Shown here piece by piece: positions 47,357-58,974 of a stretch of 64,000 nt of DNA. The DNA is taken from positions 353,645 to 417,644 of the forward strand of contig JAJAGP010000433.1 in NCBI GenBank assembly GCA_025084515.1, given 5' to 3'. The translations under genes were made by a program, and so were the position numbers. The notes under the pieces were generated by a model. It was given only the letters and a program-made list of their open reading frames with translations, did not search any database and had not been told where the DNA came from. Position 1 is the first letter of the stretch. The number at the start of each line of letters is the position of its first letter. This DNA comes from Ancistrus triradiatus (taxonomy: Eukaryota; Chordata; Actinopteri; Siluriformes; Loricariidae).

Positions 47357-47708
47357 TACAATGGTGCTTGAAAGTTTTTGAACCCTTTAGAATTTTCTAT
47401 ATTTCTGCATAAATATGATCTAAAACATAATCAGATTTTCACACAAGTCCTAAAAGGAGATAAGAAGAACCCAGTTAAACAAATGAGACAAAATATTATA
47501 CTTGGTCATTTATTTATTGAGGAAAATGACCCAATATTACATATTAGTGAGAGGCAAAAGTATGTGAACCTCTAGGATTAGCAGTTAATTTGAAGGTGAA
47601 ATTAGAGTCAGGTGTTTTCAATAAATGGGATGACAATCAGGTGTGAGTGGGCACCCTGTTTTATTTAAAGAACAGGGATCTATCAAAGTCTGCTCTTCAC
47701 AACACATG

Positions 47709-48491
47709 TATCAGAGGTCATGCTTTGGTGACACCTGTTGTTGAGCCTATATAAATACACCTTTGGGCTCACACAGTGTCGCACCATTGCTTTGGCAGCA
47801 CGACGCCACGCACACGCTCGCACTGCCCATTTCTGACATGGCAGTCAGTGTTCACTTGCTTAGTTTTGTTTAGGGTCAAAGGTACGTCTGGGGGTTCGAA
47901 GAAATCGGGGAATTGCCTGATAAGCTAGGGCCGTAGTTATAGTGTAGGGCCAGCTTTTGTTTATTTTTATGTGTTTATTTTTACCGGCTTCTCCCGGCTG
48001 CTTTTGAGCCTCGCCCCCGCCTTTTCCCTCTCACAGCGTCGCCCCCCTCCATTGCGATCGAGGAATTCATATTCTGCTTGTGATCACGTGTCTTGAAGAG
48101 AACGCAAAACTCCTTAGCCTCATCCTCTTCATTCCCTGCGTCTGTGCCACACTTTACTGGGTGCTTGTTTTGATTAAACGTGGCACACTACCGCGGAAGC
48201 TCTGCTTGGGCTTCCAGTGCTTTTGCGCATGCGTGGACCCGTACGCCGTTGATGCAGCGGAGTCACGTCAGAAGTGTACTTCTGAAAAGCGGCACTGTAT
48301 GCTTATGGCATGGGTTTTCTTTATAAGTTTATTTCATTTCTTTTTAGTTTATACATTCGTTTCTTTTTGTTTTTTATATTTTGTTTCGTTACTTCCATTT
48401 GGAGCTAACTGCGATTGGGTCCCAAATCCCAAATCCCTTTTTCTTTTGTTTTTCATGCTTCATCATGGTTTTAATATGGCGAACCGTAACA
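47709..48491 (+). repeat. 5' LTR of nested element
   Basis: Contains a TATA box (gcctatataaat, about 47749) and, about 30 bases on, gtcgcaccatt (47778-47788), the predicted transcript start. A gattaaac motif near 48172 may serve for polyadenylation. Confidence 0.85.
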
Positions 48492-48492
48492 G

Positions 48493-48503
48493 AATGGTGC
48501 GAC
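48493..48503 (+). promoter_or_regulatory. Self-priming type primer-binding site
   Basis: One base after the 5' LTR, aatggtgcgac is the exact reverse complement of gtcgcaccatt at 47778-47788, which starts about 30 bases after the TATA box. Eleven paired bases is the length described for the self-primed Tf1 element. Confidence 0.75.
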
Positions 48504-48718
48504 CATTGTTAGGTCCTGGACCTCCAGTTTGGAGGCCCCCAGCCGTCGCAGTCGGCGGGTCTCTCTACCCAGGTCCCGGTTGGCTTTTGGCTTTATGATT
48601 TTAATCGAGTCATGGATGCTGTGTGGTATACCGACCCCACCATGTTGTCTAGCCCTCGTCATAGCAGGCGCCGGTCAAGACTAAGTTCCAAACCAGGGCT
48701 GTCTTGCTTGGTCATGTA

Positions 48719-48882
48719 TTTACATTTACAGCATCTAGCAGACACCATAATCCAGAGCGACTGACAATTGGTACAATCTTACAATCCAAGCAATTGTGGG
48801 TTAAGTGTCTTGCTCAAGGACCCAACGGTGGCAGCTTGGCAGATGTGGAGTCCAGTGCCTTAACCACTAGCCTACCACAATC
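48719..48882 (-). repeat. SINE inserted in the gag region, inverted
   Basis: Reverse complement of the SINE at 36604 (tail, caagcaattgtgggttaagtgtcttgctcaaggaccc, and tRNA-like A-box), with the B-box region deleted. Flanked by catgta at 48713-48718 and 48883-48888. It stays open in the gag frame. Confidence 0.8.
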
Positions 48883-48929
48883 CATGTATGTGGAACCAGA
48901 TTTTCTCCCCGCTGAGGCTCCCAACCCTC

Positions 48930-49874
48930 CCAGGTTGGACCTACGCGGTCATCAGTCGTTAGTGCCACCAAGCCTAGCCGTCTGCAAACCCCAGCCGCTC
49001 GCAGCCATTTCATGTGAGCTCCCCCGCATTCTGGTGCTCACCCAAGGCTCCTGGCCAGTCACCACTTATATAGCGGTTTTTCGTGAGCTGGCCATGGAGT
49101 CAGGTTTTGGGGAACTGGAATTAAGGGACCTTTTTTTAATTCGGTTTGCGCAAGGAGGTTCAGGAGGAGTTGTTCTTCCTTCCGGACCCATCATCTCTGG
49201 CTGATCTGTATAGCCTGGCCATCCATGCAGATGCCTGCTTTGTTGAGCAGGTCAAGAGAAGGGCCGGTTTCACACTTGTTCCGACACCTCTCGCTCATTC
49301 GTTCCTTAGCTTTATAGCTGAGCAGTTAGCACTGCCCAAAACCATACCTGGGCACGCCACGCCCATAAGCTCCATACTTGAGCATTTTGCACTGCCTAGC
49401 TCCATACTTGCGCATGCCATGCCCGCAAGCTACATACCTGAGCAAGTAAGCTTCGTACCTGACCATTTAACACCGCCCAACGCTGCACCTGTAAGCTCTT
49501 TACCTGAGCATTTAGCGCTGTCCAGCTCCGTACCTGAGCATTTAACGCCGCCCAGCACCGTACCTGAGCATGCCGTGTCTGTAAGCTCTGTACCTGAGCA
49601 AGAAAGCTCCGTACCTGATCATTTAGCGCTGCCAAGCTCCACACCTGAGCTCGCCATGCCTGTTAGTGCCGTACCTGAGCACATAAGCTTCCTTGATTGG
49701 CTAGTGCTGCCCAGCTCCACACCTGAGCTCTCCGTGCCTATAAGCTCCGAACCTGAGCATTTAGCACTGCCCAGCGCCATACCTGAGCACGCCACATCCG
49801 TAAGCTCCATACCTGAGCATATTAGCTCAGTACCTGAGCAAGTTGGCTCAGTACCAACTCTCGCGCACCGGTAA
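48930..49874 (+). pseudogene. gag-like gene with 10-residue repeat domain, frameshifted
   Basis: The first part (to about 49146) reads ELPRILVLTQGSWPVTTYIA and RELAMESGFGELELRDLFLI. After a frameshift it continues KEVQEELFFLPDPSSLADLY then SLAIHADACFVEQVKRR, the pattern of a retrotransposon capsid C-terminal region. From about 49330 to 49860 follows a run of 10-residue units based on VPEHLALPSS (30-base DNA unit), some shortened to 7. No zinc knuckle was seen. Upstream coding is interrupted by a SINE. Confidence 0.65.
49480..49860 (+). repeat. 30-base coding tandem repeat
   Basis: Units of form cctgagcatttagcgctgcccagctccgta, degenerate, with a few 21-base units. They encode Pro-Glu-His/Leu-starting decapeptides rich in Ser and Pro. 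Less regular units extend left to about 49330. Confidence 0.8.
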
Positions 49875-50037
49875 CTATCACCAACCCCTGTTCCACGACT
49901 GTGTCACGGTCGTCTCCATCTACTCATTTGACCAGGGGATTGGCACCAACCTTTCTCTTGGGTCTTATTGGGCCGAGCTCTGCCCTTGAGCCACTTGTGC
50001 CGAGCTCCGCCCTTGAGTCGCCTGTGCCAGGCTCCAC

Positions 50038-50898
50038 TATCAGGGGTCACGCTTTGGCCACTAGTGGCCAGTATTTTACCCTACATGGTGGCGTAAGCAC
50101 CTCCAGTGCGATCGCACATGTGTCAGCCCTTCTCGGGCATTTAACATGCAAGTGGTGACACCTGTTTTTTGAGCCTATATAAACGCACCTTTGGGCTCAA
50201 AGCAGTGTCGCACCATTGCTTTGGCAGTATGACACCACGCACGGACTCGCACCGCCCACTTTTGACATGGCGGTCAGCGTTCACTCACTTAGTTTGTTTT
50301 GTTTAGGGTTAAAGGTACGTCTGGGGGTTCAAAGACCTCCAGACGGGGGCAATCAGGAGATTGCCTGATAAGCTAGGGCCGTATTTATAGTGTAGAGCCA
50401 GCTTTTTGTTTATTTTTATTTATATTTTATTTTTGTTTGTTTTTACCGGGCTTCTCCCGGCTGTTTTTGAGCCTCGCCCCCGCCTTTTCCCTCTCACGTC
50501 GTTGCTCCCCTCTTTCACTATTGGGCAGTTCATATTCTCCTTGTGATCACGTGTCTGGAAGAGGACGCAGAGCTCCTTAGCCTCATCCCCTTCATTGCAC
50601 GCGTCTGTGTCATACTTTACCGGGTGGTTATTTTGATTAAACAAGCAATGCTACTGCGGAAGCTGTACGCCGTTCGTGCAGCGGAGTCACGTCGTAAGTG
50701 TACTTCTGAATAGCATCGCTGTACGCTTACGGCATGGGTTTTCTGTAGAAGTTTATTTTCATTTCTTTTTAGTTTATTCTTTTTTGTTATTTGTATTTTG
50801 TTTCATTACTTTCATCTGGAGCTAACTGTAATTGGATCCCAAATCACTTTTTCTCTTATTTTTCACGGTTCGTCATCGTTTTAATATGAACCATAACA
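50038..50898 (+). repeat. 3' LTR of nested element
   Basis: Matches the 5' LTR except for scattered substitutions, about 90 extra bases near its start (actagtggcc ... catgcaag) and a roughly 40-base loss near 50665. Confidence 0.85.
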
Positions 50899-50934
50899 AC
50901 ATGTTTATCATGTGAACATACAACAAGTGTATCA

Positions 50935-51900
50935 TGACACAAACAAAGGAGATTTCTGAGGATCTCAGAAAAAGAGTTGTTGCTGCTCATTAGGCTGGAA
51001 AAAAATACAAAACCATCTCTGAAGAGTTTGGACTCCACCAATCCACAGTCAGACTGTGTACAAATGGAGGAAATTCAAGGCCGTTGTTACCGTCCCCAGG
51101 AGTGGTTGACCAACAAAGATCACTCCAAGAGTCAGGCGTGTAATAATTGGTGAGGTCATAAAGGACTCCAGGGTAACCTCTAAGCAACTGAAGGCCTCTT
51201 TCACAATTGGCTAATGTTAATGTTCATAAGTCCACCATCAGAAGAACACTGAACAACAACAGTGTGCATGGCAGAGTTGCAAGGAGAAAGTCACTGCTCT
51301 GACGTGGACAAGCCAGAAGGCTATTGGAAGAATGTTTTGTGGATGGATGAGACCAAAATAGAACTTTTTGGTTTAAAAGAAAAGCGTTATGTTTGGAGAA
51401 AGGAAAACACTGCATTCCAGCATAAGAACCTTAACCCATCTCTGAAACATGGTGGTGGTGGTATCATGGTTTGGGCCTGTTTTGCTACATCTGGGCCAGG
51501 ACAGCTTGCCATCATTGATAGAACAATGAATTCTGAATTATATCAGAGAATTCTAAAGGGAAGTGTCAAGATATCTGTCCATGAACTGAATCTCAAGAGA
51601 AGGTGGGTCATGCAGCAAGACAACACACAAGTCATTCTACCAAAAATGGTTAAAGAAGAATAAAGTTAATGTTTTGGAATGGCCGAGTCAAATTCCTGAC
51701 CTTAATCCAATAGAAATGTTGTGGAAGGACCTGAAGTGAGCAGCTAATGTGAGGAAACCCACCAACATCCCAGAGTTGAAGCTGTTCTGGAATGGGCTAA
51801 AGTTCCTCCAAGTCGGTGTGCAATACTGATCAACAGTTACAGGAAACAGTTAGTTGCATTTATTGCTGCACAGAGGGGTCACACCAGATACTGAAAGTAA
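50935..51900 (+). pseudogene. Broken Tc1 family transposase (family A, copy 4)
   Basis: The start is changed (tatcatgacacaaacaaagg) and stops occur early (TAG near 50990). A 133-codon piece at 51262-51663 keeps GYWKNVLWMDETKIELFG, YVWRKENTAFQHKNLNPS and GGIMVWACFATSGPG. A loss near 51300 removes the KKNIAARLQF motif region, and another near 51625 removes the catalytic DPKHT residues. Confidence 0.82.
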
Positions 51901-52122
51901 AGGTTCACATACTTTTGCCACTCACTAATATGTAATATTGGATTATTTTCCTCAATACATAAATCTAATAGACCAAGTATAATATTTTTGTCTCATTTGT
52001 TTAACTGGGTTTTCTTTATCTACTTTTAGGACTTGTGTGAAAATCTGATGATGTTTTAGGTCATATTTATGTATAAATATAAAAACTTCTAAAGGGTACA
52101 CAAACTTTCAAGCACCACTGTA

Positions 52123-53457
52123 GGTGATTCATTCTCACCACTTGAAAACGTCATAACAGGCGCTACCAATGCAGTGGACTAACCATGCTGTAGTCAAAAT
52201 ATGAGAGAAATAAACAATGGCTGTGACTGTCAGATCTGTGAATTTATTATGCAATACCTACACCATACACTTCACTCTCACAATGGTGTTGCAGTGATGA
52301 AATTCTGTACAAACATTTTCACTGTACTGCAAAACACAGTTGTGGGGAAGGAGTGAGTGTATTTCAGGACCTCATTTTCCACTAACCTTGGTGGTCTCAT
52401 TAAATGAATTCACAGACAGTGCTTCAAAAATGCATAGAAACCAATTTCCCTTATCATTGTGTTTGCAGTTAGTGGGTCTGACATTCTAGCCACCGTTGTG
52501 ATGGGTTTAGCAGTTGTAGCTGGAAAACAGCAGCTGTTATGCTTGGCTGTGAAAAGCTTAGTTCCTCAGATGTCTGTGTTAACTTCTTGATTTGGCATAA
52601 ATAATGTGATAATGTGTTGGTCCAATATCAACTAATAAAACTAGGAGGGCAAAATTAGGAGATGTTAGTGTTTAAAGTACTGTAATAGCATAATGCTTCA
52701 CCCAGAGTGTTTGTAGAAAAGTATGTGTTATGTGATGACTTAATTGTTTTTATATAGTCTTTATTAATTCCAAGAGGAACTGTTCCCTTTGAATGTTCTT
52801 TGTATCTCGCTCAGCAGTGACTTTTGTTGACTAGGGTGGAATGCAACGGCTCATAGTTCAGTGACCTAAAGAAAGGTGCATGACCTCAGGGGAAGGAAAA
52901 CCAGCTGTACCCAGAAACCAGCACATCACGTAGGTCAGTAAGGCGTTGACCCCATGACAAAACAGGACTTCACTTCATAAGACAAAGCTGTTCTGAAATG
53001 ACCGTGAAAGGCACGCAAGCAGCAATGAAAGACAATTTTTAAACCATTTTTAATCACTGGAAAACTAGCAATCAATTTCAGTTACAAATATGTTCTGACA
53101 GCACACAAGTCAAATAATAAGTTAAACAGAGTACAATATTCTAGCAGTAACAATGATATGAGTGATTTAAAGAGTACCAATAAGAGAAAGATTTGTAATG
53201 AGATGCTAAGTAATCACAGAAGCTTTAACATTGCTCACTCTCTGTGTTTCATATTAATCCTTTACTGAGAGGCTCTGAAGGTCAGCTGTTTACTGTACTG
53301 TACATACAGCTGTGTAATGGATTAATCAGTGTAATCAATCAAAGACCTGCTGAGAGCTTTGGGAAGCCAAATACAATGTTAAGTAAAAATAATATACAAT
53401 AAAGACCAAGAGCCCACTATCAGAGGTGGTTGTATACTTAAGAAAATGACTAATGAC
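52123..53457. other. Intergenic DNA between two Tc1 copies
   Basis: AT-rich, no gene or recognised element. Confidence 0.5.
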
Positions 53458-54987
53458 TAGTGGTGCTTGAAAGTTTGTGAACCCTTTAAAATGTTCTATA
53501 TTTCTGCATAAATATGACCTAAAACATCATCAGATTTTCACACAAATCCTAAAAATAGATAAAGAGAACCCAGTTAAGCAAATGAGACAAAAATATTATA
53601 CTTGGTCATTTATTTTTGAGGAAAATGATCCAATATTACATATTAGTGAGTGGCAAAAGTATGTGAACCTCTAAGATTAGCAGTTAATTTGAAGGTGAAA
53701 TTAGAGTCAGGTGTTTTTAATCAATGGGATGACAATCAGGTGTGAGTGGGCCCCCTGTTTTATTTAAAGAACAGGAACCTATCAAAGTCTGCTCTTCACA
53801 ACACATGTTTGTGGAAGTGTATCAATGGCACGAACAAAGGGGATTTCTGAGGACCTCAGCAGAAGAGTTGTTGATGCTCATCAACCTGGAAAAGGTTACA
53901 GAACCATCTCTAAAGAGTTTGCACTCCACCAATCAACAGTCAGACAGACGGTGTACAAATGGAGGAAATTCAAGACCATTGTTACCCTCCTCAGGAGTGG
54001 CCGATCAACAAAGATCACTCCAAGATCAAGGTGTGTAATAGTTGGTGAGGTCACAAAGGACCCAGGGTAACTTCTAAGCAACTGAAGGCCTCTCTCATGT
54101 TAATGTTCATGAGTCCACCATCAGAAGAACACTGAACAACAATGGTGTGCATGGCAGGGTGGAAAGGAGAAAGCCACTGCTCTCCAAAAAGAACATTGCT
54201 GCTCGTCTGCAGTTTGCTAAAGATCATGTGGACAAGCCAGAAGGCTATTGGAAGAATGTTTTGTGGACGGATGAGACCAAAACAGAACTTTTTGGTTTAA
54301 AAGAAAAGCGTTATGTTTGGAGAAAGGAAAACAATGCATTCCATCATAAGAACCTTATCCCATCTGTGAAACATGGTGGTGTTAGTATCATGGTTTGGGC
54401 CTGTTTTGCTGCACCTGGGCCAGGATGGCTTGCCATCATTGATGGAACAATGAATTCTGAATTATATCAGAGAATTCTATTGGAAAATGTCAGGATATCT
54501 GTCCATGAACTGAATCTCAAGAGAAGGTGGGTCATTCAGCAAGACACCGACGCTAAGCACACAAGTTGTTCTACCAAAGAATGGTTAAAGAAGAATAAAG
54601 GTAATATTTTGTAATGGCCAAGTAAAAGTAATGATTTTAATCCAATCGAAATGTTGATGCTGTTAACTGAGTAATCTGCTAAAATTCCTCCAAGCCAGTG
54701 TGCAGGACTGTTCAACAGTTACAGGAAACGTTTAGTTGCAGTTATTGCTGCGCAGGGGGGGTCACACCAGATACTGAAAGAAAAGATTCATATACTTTTG
54801 CCACTCATTAATATGTTGGATCATTTTCCTCAATAAATAAATGACCAAGTATAATATTTTTGTCTCATTTGTTTAACTGTGTTTAACTCATGTGTTTAGT
54901 AGAGAAAATCTGATTATGTTTTACATCATATGTATGCAGAAATATAGAAAATTCTAAAGGGTTCACAAACATTCAAGCACCACTGTA
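53458..54987 (+). mobile_element. Tc1-like transposon family A, copy 5
   Basis: Family termini are present, although the left one has lost its first two bases (tagtggtgcttgaaagtttg). The right end is caagcaccactg followed by TA. A family E element begins within a few bases of its right end. Confidence 0.88.
53825..54777 (+). pseudogene. Least damaged family A transposase (copy 5)
   Basis: An N-terminal piece of 81 codons (MARTKGISEDLSRRVVDAHQ ... STVRQTVYKWRKFKTIVTLL) is followed by a 1-base loss near 54060 and a small deletion near 54095. A 155-codon piece at 54147-54614 carries KKNIAARLQFAKDHVDKPEG, the first Asp (NVLWTDETKTELFG), and the second (VIQQDTDAKHTS). A stop and a deletion near 54610-54670 remove the final Glu region. 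Confidence 0.85.
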
Positions 54988-54994
54988 TATACAC

Positions 54995-55670
54995 TTATTG
55001 AAAAAAAAATAAAGCACCCAGATAGAAATCTCGGATTGCTGAAAAACTGAGCATGCAATTACACTGATTACAGGTGTGATCATAAATATTGTTGATAAAT
55101 CTGGTGACCAGGCAGGCCAAGGAAGAGTTGAAATCTGGCAGAGACAATCCTGGAAATCCCTTGTTGTGTGTGGGCGAGCATCATCTCACTGAAAAATGCC
55201 AGTTGGTAGCCCTGCCATGAGAGTCAACACATGTGGCAGCAGGATGTCCTGCACATATCAATCTGATAGTGCCCCTCATATCACTACTATGGGTGACTGA
55301 CTGTTGTGTACAGAGGCTCCCCAGATCATCACACAATAAGGCAGGATTGAAGCACTCACCACAAGGCCACCATACTCGAATCCAACCGTCAGATCCCAAA
55401 CAGAACCTGGATTCATCACCAAAGACAATATGGTCTTCTTATTTGTTCATGACACCACTGCAAATGAAGGTGACAGTGGCTGGCTGTCAATGGCAGCACA
55501 TGTAATAGGCACCGTGACAACAAATTCCCTTCTGCTAAGCACCTAGAAATGGTCCAGGCAGAGACAAGGGTGTGTAGTGAAGGCACCACCTATGTCTGGA
55601 TGGTGGACAATGAAACTGTGGGAGCTGCCCGTGCTTGTCAGTGGATCAAACATGTTTTTTAAACAGGATG
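54995..55670 (-). pseudogene. Tc1-like family E remnant, minus strand
   Basis: The minus strand holds phrases of a Tc1-type transposase: GSDGWIRVWWPCGECFNPAL in the region of the VWR motif, HMRGTIRLICAGHPA-like sequence, and the reverse complements of gaacctggattcatc and ccagatcatcaca. It shares sequence with 59450-60300 in the opposite orientation (gccctgccatgagagtcaacacatgtggc against ccacatgtgttgcctctaatggcagggc). Confidence 0.6.
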
Positions 55671-57345
55671 TTTATTGAGGGCAAGAAGTACAGATCCATG
55701 ATGCTGAAGGTACAACAACATGCAACAACATGAATCGTCTTCAGAAATGACATAAATGGCATTATCATCTTTATCTAACCACAGCAAAAACAGAATAAAT
55801 ACTTTGTCAGACACGAGGAACCAAAATGTACAAAATACTTTTGATTTTTTAAATAACTGCTGCTAAATCACTCATAACTAGACACAGCAATGTTCAGTAA
55901 TGCAGTTTATCATGATATTTAATGCAAACAATAGTTATCACAGACTCTTTGAAACTCTCTCACTGCATTTTAGTCAAACTGACAAACTGCAGCTTCTTAT
56001 TTTTTCAGAACAGTTTTTTATCTTGAACACTCCGCTACACCGCAAAATTAAAAGTATTAAAAATACTTATGGAAAACTTAAAGAAATCTTATATAGATTT
56101 TTAACATAGCTTGTGTTCAACACAGAAACTGTCCCAGCGACAGGAAACAGGTCCACATGAGCGGCCTTAGTTTCAACTCTAACCTTGAACATGTACACAC
56201 TTGTTCAGACGTGGAGTATTTAAACTATTCAAATTCAGGGAAACATTATTTTATTTCACATTTAACCCCTCTTATTCCTGGTCATGGTCACGGAAGCTCC
56301 AGTGTCTGTCCCTGCAGAAAACAGTGTGCAGGCATTAGTGTTCTCATATGCCAAACCATTACAGGGCTTAGTATAAGCCACTGTTGCAGTGCCAGGAGAT
56401 TATGCCCTGAATGGCCTCCACTCCCTCACCAAACATCCAATTGTGTGATAAGCTTGTGTGTTTCACCACTGTGCCACCCAAATGCCCCAAGGGAAGGAAA
56501 GGTATTAGCAGTACCTTTTGTAGTTATTTTATTTATGGGTACCTTTCATAATTACTTTGTACCTTTTGTAGTGCTTGACAATGTTAACTAAAATATTATA
56601 GTGAGAGTATTATCTCATTCTCTGTTATATAACATTTAGCAACATATAGTCTATGAACCCTGTGCAACAAAGTGCTGCTTGTATGGGGAAATATGCACCT
56701 CTCTGGTGGCTCCATACTGTTTAAAGGGTGATTTCCTGAACGTTATGTGGGATTAGTGTATATGGCAAAAAAAAAACATGTAGACATGCAGATATATTTA
56801 AGACCAGGAAGAAGCTGTATGGGTGAGTAAGAACTGAATGGTCAATGGAGATTTACTGCTATTTACTGTATCTGGAGCTGGTCTACCAAATATCTGCGAA
56901 AAGCAAATAAATGGCTCTCTGAATGCAAGACATTTAAAATGTCATGTCATTACATATTACGTCAAACAGATGTTTGCCACAGCCATGCCATATGCCTTTA
57001 ATCATGCCTGCATATGGTTTTAATACTCAATACAAGCTTCCTGAAAGTCTGCAACTCTGCATATACTGTGGTTTTCACTGAATCACTTCAAATGCCTAGA
57101 AAGCCACTCTGAGTGGTACTGCTAGCTGCACATAATAATCAACATTATATTTTATGACAATGACACCAACATATAAAGCCATATTGCTTAAAAAAACATT
57201 TAAATATACAAGTAAATGACAGTTGTTAACTGAAGGGTAAAATGAAAAAAAAGTGTGTTCCAAGTGAAATTGGTATCTAGTGGCTCCGATACTACTTATT
57301 TGATCTATCTTGTATGATTATGAAGCAATGATCAATACAGTAAAC
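55671..57345. other. Intergenic DNA with a fish-repeat fragment
   Basis: A degenerate copy of the 726-1075 repeat family lies at about 56250-56480 (cctggtcatggtcacgg ... caccactgtgccaccc). Nothing else recognised; the 144-codon open frame there overlaps this repeat. Confidence 0.5.
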
Positions 57346-58336
57346 TACAACCCCAAATCACAAAAAGGTTGGACAATATGGAAAAATGCAAAACATAAAA
57401 AAAGTCCAGACAGAAAAAAAATGCTGACAGTATGAACTAAAGATATTTCATGTTTTCTATGGTCAACTTCATTTCATTTGTTAGGGTTGTCGTCACAGTT
57501 TCATTTCAAAATTCTCCACACATTCTCTACTGAGGACTGCATGCAGGCCTGTCCAGTACCAGTACTCTCTTCTTCCGCAGCCATGCTTTGCAGCATGCAT
57601 TGTCATTGAAAAATGCATAGACATCCCTGGAAAAAACATCATCTTGAAGGCAGCATATGTTGCTCTAAAATCCGCATTAATGCTGCTAACACAGCACAGT
57701 GTAAATTAACTTTGCTAATGGCACTGACACAACTTCATGCAATGGCAGACCCTTGCATGATGTTGCTGATAACAAGCTGGATGGTCCTTTTCATCTTTGG
57801 TGTGGAGCACACAATGTCCATTTCTTCCAAAAAAGATTTGGAAAACTGATTGATCTGACCACAATACCCATTTCCACTTTGTGATGGGCAATCACAGATG
57901 CCTCCAAGCCCAGAGAAGTTAAAGACATATGTACTGTAGAGGTGGAAATACGTAAACCCCTTCTAATCTATCGTTTAGGAACATGTTTTTAAACATTTTA
58001 ATAATTTTTCCACACACTTGTTGAGAAACTGGAGATCCTTTGCATATATACTACTTTTGTACCAAATCATGATTACAGTCACCTGTTGACATCATCCATT
58101 TGAAATAACATCATTATTTTGGGTTTTTTTTATTTGTTTGTTTGTTTTTTACACCATTATTAGCCCTACATTGCCCAGTCCCAACTTCTTTTGGAAAGTG
58201 TTGCCGACCTGAAATACAGGAATTGATGTATATTAACAATTTAAATTTAGTTTATGAAAACATGAAGTATCTTGGATTCATACTCTCTGCAATGAAATAA
58301 AAGTCAAAGTAAATGTTGTTTTTTTAATTTGCATTG
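57346..58336 (-). mobile_element. Tc1-like family C, deletion copy
   Basis: Left end ctacaaccccaaatcacaaaaaggttgg. The right part ends with tcttggattcatactctctgcaatgaaataaaagtcaaag. Reverse-strand transposase phrases survive (gttgctctaaaatccgcattaatgctg, ctttggtgtggagcacacaatgtcc). Internal deletions remove most of the coding region. Confidence 0.75.
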
Positions 58337-58349
58337 ACCATTCATTAAT

Positions 58350-58630
58350 TCATTTACTGTCTTATCACTTTAATCCTAGACAGAGTGCCTAGCCGGTGAC
58401 ACAGGGCACAAGGCAGGAACAACCATCGTAAGCCAATCCACCATTGGGCACATACACTCACACACTCATACTCACAGACTAAGGGTACACCAATTAGCTT
58501 AACACATGTCTTTGGAATATGGGAGGAAACCAGAGTACTCAGAGAAAACCTACATGTACACAGAGAGTACATGCACACTCCACACAGGCAGAGCCCAAGC
58601 TAACCACTCCACCACTATGCCACCCTCACC
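58350..58630. repeat. Interspersed fish repeat (726-1075 family)
   Basis: Phrases gacacagggcacaaggcaggaac, tttggaatatgggaggaaaccagagtactcagag, catgcacactccacacaggcag and ccactatgccacc in order. Confidence 0.6.
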
Positions 58631-58974
58631 ACCGTGCCAACCTGTGCACTGATACTGATAATATATATTGCCATGGTCTGGACAAGTTTCTAGATGTAGG
58701 CAACATAAATATTCAGCCACTCTTGCATCAAAGAATTGTGCAGTTTTGCCAGATTTTGTGGATGCCAGCCCTGGCATCTTACTCATTGTTCCAGGTAGTC
58801 CCATAGATTTTCAGGAGCATTCAATGTTTGGGGATTTTGCGGGGCCAGACCAGATGTTTGACTGCTCCTAAATGTTAATTATGCCAAGCGCTTTTCACCC
58901 ACAGTAACTGGGTAACTTTCTGAGCAGAAGTGAGCAAAGGCCTCTTGCGCCATATGTTCGTGGTATGCAGTATA

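Larger units (their letters stand above)
47709..50898 (+). mobile_element. Nonautonomous gag-only LTR retrotransposon nested in Tc1
   Basis: LTRs at 47709-48491 and 50038-50898 are flanked by the target duplication acatg (47704-47708 and 50899-50903). Both LTRs start tatcag.ggtca and end aacc.taaca. The interior has only a gag-like region and a Pro-rich repeat domain; no protease, reverse transcriptase or integrase is seen. The primer-binding site matches the element's own RNA start over 11 bases, pointing to a relative of the Tf1/sushi group that would need another element's enzymes. The LTRs differ by several indels, including roughly 90 bases missing from the 5' LTR near its start, so the insertion is not very recent. 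Confidence 0.85.
47357..52122 (+). mobile_element. Tc1-like transposon family A, copy 4, split by an LTR element
   Basis: The left end (caatggtgcttgaaagttt) through the promoter region occupies 47357-47708. The transposase and right end (caagcaccactg) resume at 50899-52122. The gap is exactly the LTR element with its 5-base duplication, so the Tc1 copy is the older insertion. Confidence 0.9.

Noticed and set aside
49396..49810. Minus-strand repetitive open frames
   Set aside because: Antisense of the 30-base coding repeat; periodicity alone keeps them open.
49480..49860. CRISPR-like direct repeats
   Set aside because: The units are contiguous and coding, with no spacers, in a vertebrate genome.
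56157..56591. 144-codon plus-strand frame
   Set aside because: It overlaps a degenerate dispersed repeat and has no recognisable domain or splice context.
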